The translations under genes were made by a program, and so were the position numbers. The notes under the pieces were generated by a model. The model was not told the origin of the DNA and made no database searches. It worked only from the letters and a program-made list of their open reading frames with translations. A DNA stretch of 64,000 nt, taken from contig CM035422.1 in NCBI GenBank assembly GCA_020310875.1, forward strand, positions 52,868,394-52,932,393, given 5' to 3'. Within the stretch, counting starts at the first letter, position 1, and each line of letters opens with the position of its first letter. This DNA is from Ceratopteris richardii (Eukaryota; Streptophyta; Polypodiopsida; Polypodiales; Pteridaceae). Positions 56,316-64,000 of this stretch are shown here, in pieces.

Positions 56316-56380
56316 AACCTCCTTGATAATTGTTGTTGTTGTAGCCTTGGTTGTAGTTGTGATTGTAGTTGCTTTCACAT
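56316..56380 (-). pseudogene. Copia A gag fragment, continuation across gypsy G
   Basis: On the - strand this codes a NYNHNYNQGY and NNNNYQGG run, the Asn/Tyr/Gly-rich gag stretch that in copia A' lies directly before the KGRRDYNNY segment. In this copy that segment (GRRDYNKYMED) is at the other side of G, at 26403. The host reading is restored once G and one AACCT are removed. At about 56380 it joins copia B integrase. Confidence 0.75.
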
Positions 56381-58562
56381 AGCATATGCCAAACATCCAA
56401 ATACTTTACAATGATCAAGATTAGGTTTCTTACCCCACCATGCTTCATAAGGTGTTCTATCATCCAAAACTTTACAGGGTAACCTATTCACAAGGACCAA
56501 GGTATGTTGCAGTGTTGATAGCTTCTGCCCACAAGTAGTTAGGACAATTCTTCTCCTTCATCATTGATCTTGCAAACTCTACAAGAGTTCTATTCCTTGT
56601 TTCTGCAACTCCATTTTGTTGAGGGGAGTAACTACAAGTTACTTCTCTTTTTATACCTCTATTCCACAAATAATCATCAAATTCTTTATAAAAATATTCT
56701 CCCCCTCCATCTAATCTCAATCTCTTGAGCTTTTGTCCTGTAATCCTTTTTGCATAAGCATGATAATGCTTAAATGTCTTGAACACTTCAAATTTGTCCT
56801 TGATTACATAGTGTAATCCATCTTGTTGCATCATCAACAAACAACACATAATATATGATCCATTTATGATATAGTCCCTTGAAGGATCCCACACATCTGT
56901 ATGAACCAACTCAAGCATATTTGAATACTTGTATCTTGATTTATTATATGAACTTCTATGAGATTTACCTAGTTGACAAGCTTCACACTTGTATACCATA
57001 TGTTGACCTTCAACATTTGGCAATCCAATCACTACATTATTCTTTGACATTTCTTTATAGCTCTCTCATGAAAATGACCTAGCCTTCTATGCCATAGGTC
57101 TAACTCAGACATTTTTTGACTTCCATAAGTAAATAATGCATGTCCCACATTACCTTGGACCTTGAGAGTAAAAATCCTTCCTTCCTTTTGACGTGTAATG
57201 ATGCTTCTATATCCCTGATTTGGATCTTACACATAAATACCATCATTTGTGAATCTGACTTCATATCCCTTCTCCACAATCTATCCTACACTTATCAAGG
57301 TTTTAGGGATAGTAGGAACATAAAGTACCTTACTTAAGAGTGTGCTTCCACTCTTTGTCTTCATTAATCCAATTCTTTCCACCTTATGCTTGGTGTTGTC
57401 TCCTGTTTGAATTGTATGTCCACTCACCTTTGCTTCCATATTATTCATCAATGATATGTTGCCATTCAGATGATTACTAAATCTTGAGTCGATATAGAAT
57501 ACTATTTGGTCTTCTCCTATTGCTTCACGTGTTGCATTCAAGATAAGAGTCAAGTCATCCTTCTAATCTGATGCATAATTGTAATAGGTGTTATTATAGG
57601 ATTGAGGTTGAAAGCTTCTTCCACTTCCTCTAGCATATGAAGTCTTGCCACCTCTTCCTCTGACATTATCTCTTTGATTTCTACCTCCTCTACCTCTTTG
57701 ATTGAAATGCTGATTATGACTTCCACCATTTTGTTTGTTATACCAACAATCATTTTCCAAATGATTTGTTCTACCACAAATCCAACAAGCTTTAACACTA
57801 TCTTTGGTCTTACCTCCTCTTCCTTTGCCTCTTGAATTCATCTTCCCTCTTGTGAAATAAACTTGGCTTGAATATCCTTCATCATTAGTTGACTGCCTTT
57901 CTTTGGCATTCTTTCTCTTATCCGTGGAGTACATCGCTTGGCTTACATGCCTATCATTATCTCCATTAATGTCCTACTCAAAATTTAGCATGTGTCCTAG
58001 CAATTGATTAAGATCAGGAGTAAAATGATCTAATGATAATTCAATGGACAATATGAAAGGTTTCCATTTCTCATCTCCTCTCAGGCCAGCAAGTATTTGT
58101 CTTACCAACTTGTCCTCTTCAATATCTTCACCTACTACCCAAGCTATCTGCAATATCCTTCATTTTTGCCACATAATCAGAAATTGATTGTGAGCTCTTC
58201 TTCTTGAAGGTTGTGAACTCATCCCATAATGAGGACTTCCTTGATTTGGTTGTATTTTGAAAATGCTCTTCCAAAGCATTCCACACATCTGCTGCACTTT
58301 CTAATCCTCTAATGTGAGGTAGAAGATACGCATTTACAACCATATAAATGATACTCCTATCTTGAGCATCCTTCTTCATCCAATTCTTCAAATCTACAAG
58401 CTCCTCCCTAGTTGGAACACCGCGATATTCAAACTCAGGCTTTTCTTCTTCTTGTGTAATGAATGCCATCAAATCTTTGCTCATGAGGTGTGCCTCCATC
58501 CTCACGGACCAAGCTGGATAGTTTTCCCTATCTAGCTTATCAATTTGCAAGCTTTCTCCCAT
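56381..58562 (-). pseudogene. Ty1/copia family B gag, protease and integrase, broken
   Basis: The start is ATG 58562 (MGESLQIDKLDRENYPAW). Gag includes WNALEEHFQNTTKSRKSSLW and SISDYVAKMKDIADSLGS. A break follows, then an Arg/Gly-rich stretch with zinc knuckle CWICGRTNHLENDC. The protease is YIDSRFSNHLNG, with Arg for Gly in DSG, so inactive. Integrase shows CEACQLGKSHR, VHTDVWDPSRD, RLDGGGEYFYKEFDDYL and QQNGVAETRNRTLVEFAR, and ends around CKVFGCLAYAM, where it is fused to copia A gag. Reverse transcriptase is absent. Stops and shifts occur near 58128, 57940, 57281-57050 and 56490. Confidence 0.88.
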
Positions 58563-58780
58563 CTTCTGATCTTTGTCTCTGCAAATGTTAAGATAAATGA
58601 ATATACTTTGTACCTTAATGCAAAACTTCAACCTTTCAGATCCTCTCCAGCTCAATATTCACACTTCTTCAGGTTGTCTTTAAGACTTTAATCTTTTCCA
58701 CCTTCAATTAGAACAAACTTCAATGTCTGCAATAGTCGGGACTTCAAATGCTCTTTACTTCACTTTATATTGCACCTTTT

Positions 58781-58792
58781 GCTCTGATACCA
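58781..58792 (-). promoter_or_regulatory. Primer-binding site of copia B (tRNA-iMet)
   Basis: On the - strand TGGTATCAGAGC begins one base after the LTR end CCATCA. It lies about 220 bases before the gag start. Confidence 0.93.
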
Positions 58793-58793
58793 C

Positions 58794-58936
58794 TGATGGA
58801 GACCTCTAAATCTCCAAATGCTTGATCTATGCTGATTTAAGAACACTTCGATATAAATTATAGACCAAAATTTACACAAATGTTACCATGATTTACAAAA
58901 TCATTTACAAACACTTCTCTATGTGAAGTTTCTTCT
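58794..58936 (-). repeat. Partial 5' LTR of copia B, cut by the CACTA element
   Basis: The LTR end (…GGTCTCCATCA on the - strand) lies next to the primer site. Only 143 bp are visible before a CACTA terminus starts at 58937; the rest should lie beyond the CACTA element, outside the window. Confidence 0.75.
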
Positions 58937-59220
58937 CACTACAAGGAATACCGGGGCATAGCAATGGTTAAGGCGACACAATTTCATCGTTAAAAAATTG
59001 CAAAAAGCATTGCAACAAGCGTCGAGCACAGATCGTCGATTAAACAACGAGCAAAATGACATTTTTTCAACGTATGGCACGACGGGATGTGTGACGCTTG
59101 CAGTGAGCATCGCTAAAGCGACGGTTTAAAAAAGCAACGCATCAGCGACGGTAAATAACATCGCTTATGTAGTGGTTTTTACGATGCCTTACCATCGCTT
59201 ACACAATCGCCTATTGAAGA
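58937..59220 (+). repeat. Left terminus and subterminal repeats of the CACTA element
   Basis: The region starts CACTACAAGG and contains several GCGACGG or CCATCGCTT motifs in both orientations (e.g. AAAGCGACGGTTTAAA, CAGCGACGGTAAATAAC, TTACCATCGCTT). A TGTAGTG at 59168-59174 mirrors the terminal CACTACA, so a small ~240-bp CACTA-derived miniature element is an alternative, but the flanking three bases (TCT and GTT) do not match. Confidence 0.7.
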
Positions 59221-59234
59221 AAAAAAATAAAACA

Positions 59235-59290
59235 TTAGAGGCTCTTTGATCGGCATGTTCACGCATCTGATCGAAGAGCTCTCCAATGTT
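59235..59290. repeat. Short inverted repeat
   Basis: GGCTCTTTGATCGGCATG and CATCTGATCGAAGAGCTC can pair across a six-base loop with a few mismatches, giving a stem of about 20 bp. Confidence 0.6.
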
Positions 59291-59401
59291 TGCAATTGCT
59301 TCGCGGCTGAAACAAGTATGTGCATAATTGTTGTTTTGCCTAATCTCTATCTTATTGTCTCTCTCTATCTCTGTTTCTCTCTTTCTACCTCTTTCTCTCT
59401 T

Positions 59402-59406
<5 letters not shown>

Positions 59407-59457
<51 letters not shown>
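59407..59457. repeat. (CT)n microsatellite
   Basis: About 25 perfect CT repeats. Confidence 0.97.
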
Positions 59458-59459
<2 letters not shown>

Positions 59460-59579
59460 ATTGCAGGTTATTCAAGAAGCTAAGCAAGCAAAAAATATGG
59501 CTAACTATTGAAAGTATTATTTCCATTCTTTGTATATCATTTGATGTTTGTTATTTTCATCAGTTAGCATACTCACACT

Positions 59580-60540
<961 letters not shown>

Positions 60541-60717
60541 TAAAGTACTTAAACACATGCTTAATATAAACAATAATAACAATCAATAGAACAAAACTTT
60601 GCATTACTTAATACCATACACACAATTCAAAACATAACTGAAATGAACAATATATAGATTATATATATATATATATATATCAATGTAAATACATATCCAA
60701 TGTCATAATCAAGAATC

Positions 60718-61331
60718 CTAATCATCATCATCATCATCAGCATCATGATCATCCTCATCCTCATCCTCATCATCACCCTGTGACGATCGAGATTGTCCCT
60801 CTTGTGTTTGTCTCTCCACCTCATCCATATCTGCCTCTCCATAATACTCTTGTATTACATATAACAAACATAAATAAATAAAACAATTAAAACATCCATA
60901 AAAATAAAATAGTTATATAAAATTTAATAATGCTCACAAAGGCATCTGCATGATCTCGCATATACTCGCTCAAATGCTGATATCCAAAATGTGTAGCATA
61001 TTCAATCTCATGTTTCGTAGGATATCGACCATAATCCTTTCGGTGCATTGAAACAAATAAAAAAGATTAGTTTCTTGCATTTTAACTAAAATAAAAAATA
61101 TACTCACAATAACACATGTACTTACAAATGTAGCTACAAAACCATGATGGCCCATTTGGCCTGGGTGTGATGTGTTGCCCGACTCAACTCTCTTCTTTGC
61201 AGCAGCTTGTGCATTTAAAGAAAAAAGAAATACATAAATTAAATGTAAACAATTACTAAAATATATAAAAAATATAAATATAAACTACTAATTTGTTTAC
61301 CTTCTGGTGAGGAAACGACCCCTGAAGACAT
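60718..61331 (-). CDS. Four-exon small gene in the CACTA element, possible Ptta/TNPA-type protein
   Basis: Model on the - strand: exon 1 61331-61301 (ATG, donor GTAAAC), exon 2 61205-61126 (donor GTAAGT), exon 3 61036-60938 (donor GTGAGC), exon 4 60846-60718 (stop TAG). All acceptors end in AG and the phases agree, giving 112 residues. Exon 2 codes KKRVESGNTSHPGQMGHHGF, exon 3 GRYPTKHEIEYATHFGYQHL, and exon 4 an acidic Asp/Glu tail encoded by GAT repeats. The middle recalls the plant En/Spm-associated transposase family (Ptta, transposase_24), which in complete elements has a longer N-terminus, so further exons may be missed. It is transcribed toward the left terminus, divergently from the + strand genes. 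Confidence 0.6.
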
Positions 61332-62019
61332 AGTTTTCTACGAAAGATGGCCACGAATCAGGTGGTATGTTAGGTCACCTCTTATTTTTTTCCACCATAC
61401 AATATCTCTTGTTAATTTAATCTCAAACAAAAAAAAAAGAATCAGAATACATACACATATATTCACACACATACACATACCCATATACACATATACATGC
61501 AAACATATACACATACATATATGCATACATAAACACATATACATACATATAACATAAACACACATATACATATCTACATATATATGTACACACATACACA
61601 TGCATGCATATACACTCATTCATACAAAATACATGCATTTATCCCACAATAATGTGTATTTGTGTATATGTGAATATGTGTGTATGTGTAAATGTGTATA
61701 TGTGTGTATGTGTAAATATGTATATGTGAATGTTTATGTATGTAAATAATCATATTATTAATATCAAATACCATTATTTGTAGACTTCGATCAATCATAT
61801 GGAACTCCACCACCGTCTCCTAATCGTGCAAGGACTATATACTACAAGTATATCAAACTTTTAATTTTAAATATATTTGATAGATACATAACAGATATAT
61901 TTTTTTGTTTGTTGTTATAATCAGATTCTGATCAATCAGAGGGCATTCCACCACCTCCTACGCATGCAACGACTTCACGATAAGAATTATGATTAGTTTT
62001 ACTATCAAGAGCATATTAT
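61332..62019. other. Intergenic region between divergent CACTA genes
   Basis: It holds CACATA-type repeats on both sides of 61640. Two related exon-like + strand pieces each follow a GTAG or TTATAATCAG acceptor-like site: GTPPPSPNRARTIYYK near 61790 and EGIPPPPTHATTSR near 61930. They look like a small duplication of one Pro-rich exon. A promoter for the divergent genes probably lies here. Confidence 0.4.
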
Positions 62020-62231
62020 ATATGGGTGTAGCTCTTGCTATGGCACGTATCGAAGACCACGATTAGAATGTATTGAACATGAGGCAGAGTATGGTACTTT
62101 TGAGCATGCACCATCACTTGGTCAATGTGATAATGCTTGGGTATGTATTTTTTCTATAAATTAATGTCATTATTGTATTTAAAAACCATATACAAAATCA
62201 TATTACTGTTGACATACAGGAATACTTGCTC

Positions 62232-62270
<39 letters not shown>

Positions 62271-63042
62271 AATTTTTCTCATAATGTTAATATACCTCGT
62301 ACACATCATGGACTTGATGTTCATCAATTACAAGCAGAGGTTTCTAGAAATCCTCTACCTCCTGGTTTAGAGACTGAAATGGCTCGAAATTATCCATTGC
62401 CAACTCGTGATCATTCTCTAGTACAAACATATGATAGAAGAAGATATGGAGGATGGAATAGAGGACCACTTCCTTTAGATGGAGAGGTTTTCAACTTTTG
62501 GCATAATCGCTATATGATTGCTCCATCCACTATTACTAATGCTGGTCATGGTCTCTTTATTGTAGAGGATTTATATGTGCCTCCAAACTCTAAAGTCACT
62601 CTTATGTCATTTTTTGGTCCTATATATGGATGGGGATATTGGCATTGACTTGCACGTTATGTTCAAAGCATGAGTACTTATGGAATATGCTTGAATGCAG
62701 CATCCCTTACTAGTAGAAGGATTTCACATGCAAAAAATGAAAGATTATATATTGATTGAAGACCTTACATGCATGGAAATATAGCAGGTTTAATAAATAG
62801 TATTCGAGGGTTACATAATAGTTCAAGGACTAATTGCACATTTGAGGAGCGTGAAAATAGTCATGAATGACCATACATGAGTAGAGATGTATCAAGATAC
62901 ATAGTTGTCAATGCTATTACTACACTACATGTTGGTGATGAATTATTAGTGAATTATGGATGGCGTAGACCTCCAAGAGCACCTTTTAGCTATAGAGAGA
63001 ATGAAAATTTTCTATCCATATTTAATAACTTATATATTTAAT
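62020..63042 (+). pseudogene. SET-domain protein relic inside the CACTA element
   Basis: An upstream exon (about 62030-62140, donor GTATGT) codes ECIEHEAEYGTFEHAPSLGQ. After a short intron (acceptor ACATACAG at 62220) one frame runs to TAA at 63040. An Asp run from GAT repeats leads to a SET domain: AGHGLFIVEDL at the start, a central GNIAGLINSIRG with TNCTFEE (the N-x-x-x-x-[IL]N and NC signature), and VVNAITTLHVGDELLVNYGW at the end. SET domains transfer methyl groups from S-adenosylmethionine to lysines. Three TGA codons (62646, 62757, 62868), all in this frame and all without any frameshift, break it. No pre-SET or post-SET Cys cluster is seen. SET is not a usual CACTA domain, so it looks captured. 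Confidence 0.8.
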
Positions 63043-63107
63043 TTTATGTTTAAAGTTTACTTTTTATTCATTTATGGAATACTAATGATTTTTATTCATG
63101 TGTGTAG

Positions 63108-63270
63108 ATTCCAACATATGATGTTGATGATATTCCTCCAAACCATTCACAATTGCCAATAAGACCTCATTTATCAGAAGCTTCTATGAGGAGGCTACGC
63201 AAAAGTGATCAATGGATGTACAACGAAAGGAGTACGAGATGTGATCTATCGTCTTGGATCTCTTACAAGG
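63108..63270 (+). other. Probable exon between the SET relic and the transposase
   Basis: It is bounded by a GTGTGTAG acceptor and a CAAG/GTAATT donor and codes YDVDDIPPNHSQLPIRPHLS and RLRKSDQWMYNERS. No domain is recognised. It may join either neighbour. Confidence 0.5.
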
Positions 63271-63342
63271 TAATTATGATACTTTTATATTTAATATGTA
63301 TGAATATTTGACTTCTTTATAATTTTTTTTATGATATGTATA

Positions 63343-64000
63343 GGTGGATTACATCAAAAGAGATTGACAAAAACTCGATCCCACAAAAAAACATGAATGC
63401 AACGAGCTACTATGTTTGATGGAGAAAGAGCTTCCTACTTCATTTTTTGATATTCAGGTTCATTTATTAGTCCATCTTGTAGATGAAATAGAGATTGCAG
63501 GTGTTGTAAACACTCGATGGATGTTTTGGGTTGAGCGATTTATGGGAATATTAAAGGGTTATGTGCGACAAAGAGCGAAACCAGAAGGATCCATGGCAAA
63601 GGGTTGGATGCTTGAAGAGTGCATGTATTACATTAGTGAGTACCTTGAAAGAGTTCATGAAGAAGCTCCACGTGCATGGACCAACGAGTCTTCTTCAAAA
63701 ATAACAGATGAGGTGCTATGAGGTAAGGGGAGTTCCATTTTTATTTACAATTCAAGAAAAAAAATGATGTTTCTACTTTTGTGCATATAATAGCGAGTAC
63801 AAACAAGAACTTCAAATCTCTGAAGTAAAAGGCAAAGAAACAAAAGATATAGATGTAATCTCAATAATAATGAGATTACAAATATATCTTCTTTCATGGA
63901 TTGGCTATATATTCATTTGCAACACGCCAACGCAAATAATGAAGAAATCTCAGATGAGCAAAGAGTTAATGATAGGTTGTGAATGAAAGGTAATTTTATT
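63343..64000 (+). pseudogene. En/Spm CACTA transposase, C-terminal (DUF4218-type) region
   Basis: After an acceptor (TATGTATAG) the frame reads KKHECNELLCLMEKELPTSF, VHLLVHLVDEIEIAGVV, NTRWMFWVERFMGILKGYVR and AKPEGSMAKGWMLEECMYYI, the conserved block that follows the DDE-like core in plant CACTA transposases (histidine-rich HLVVHL and R-W-M...ERFMG...LKGYVR). One TGA near 63370 and the stop at 63719 occur. Past 63790 another piece (SFMDWLYIHLQHANANNEEI) looks like the downstream transposase region and leaves the window. The catalytic core should lie upstream but is not found here, since SET and the small gene occupy that space. Confidence 0.78.

Noticed and set aside
58937-59174. Complete ~240-bp CACTA miniature element
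   Set aside because: Only seven bases of the ends match and the flanking 3-bp sequences differ; transposase sequence further right favours a large element.

Overview
The window is nuclear DNA from a land plant with a large, transposon-rich genome. The evidence is Ty1/copia and Ty3/gypsy polyproteins of plant type, copia primer-binding sites matching initiator-tRNA-Met, hAT and En/Spm (CACTA) transposase relics, spliced exons and long simple repeats. The species cannot be named from the sequence; a fern, lycophyte or gymnosperm fits as well as an angiosperm. I see no ordinary single-copy host gene. Nearly everything is mobile DNA stacked inside mobile DNA.

Layout. (1) 1-6570: a decayed composite DNA transposon, with a hAT-type transposase relic on +, and on - a relic protein-kinase gene and an unknown coiled-coil ORF. 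Arrays of the same palindromic repeat lie in inverted orientation at its two ends. (2) 7040-18966: copia fragments. Family C (-) is split by a nested family E element (-, 9587-14670); two family D fragments (+) lie on either side, with a 5S-rRNA-derived piece at 17536-17620. (3) 18967-23506: unassigned DNA, a gypsy integrase remnant, a gypsy LTR plus gag start, and a second family E fragment (+). (4) 23507-58936: a broken family A copia (-) that was hit at 26403/56316 by a ~30-kb Ty3/gypsy element G (-, 26404-56315, target duplication AACCT). G was itself hit by copia F (+, 39034-45405, duplication GGGTG) and by a nearly intact copia A' (+, 47560-54368, duplication GTTGT). A fourth broken copia, B (-), follows. 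(5) 58937-64000: the left part of a CACTA transposon running out of the window, with a four-exon small gene on -, a SET-domain relic on +, and the C-terminal part of the transposase on +.

Only copia A' looks autonomous: it has one uninterrupted 1402-codon gag-pol reading frame, 1271-bp LTRs with about 7 mismatches by eye, and an intact PBS and polypurine tract. The other elements carry frameshifts and stop codons, most of the stops explainable as C-to-T or G-to-A changes (CGA, CAG or TGG to TGA or TAG). LTR divergence counted by eye puts G and F at about 5% and A' below 1%, so the stack grew from G through F to A'.

The least ordinary content is: element G, with a second retropepsin-like domain after the integrase, two consecutive HHCC-type modules, an intact 319-aa ORF, a long coiled-coil ORF and a leader full of CGATAC...GTATCG palindromes; the SET domain inside the CACTA element; and the kinase inside the hAT-like element.
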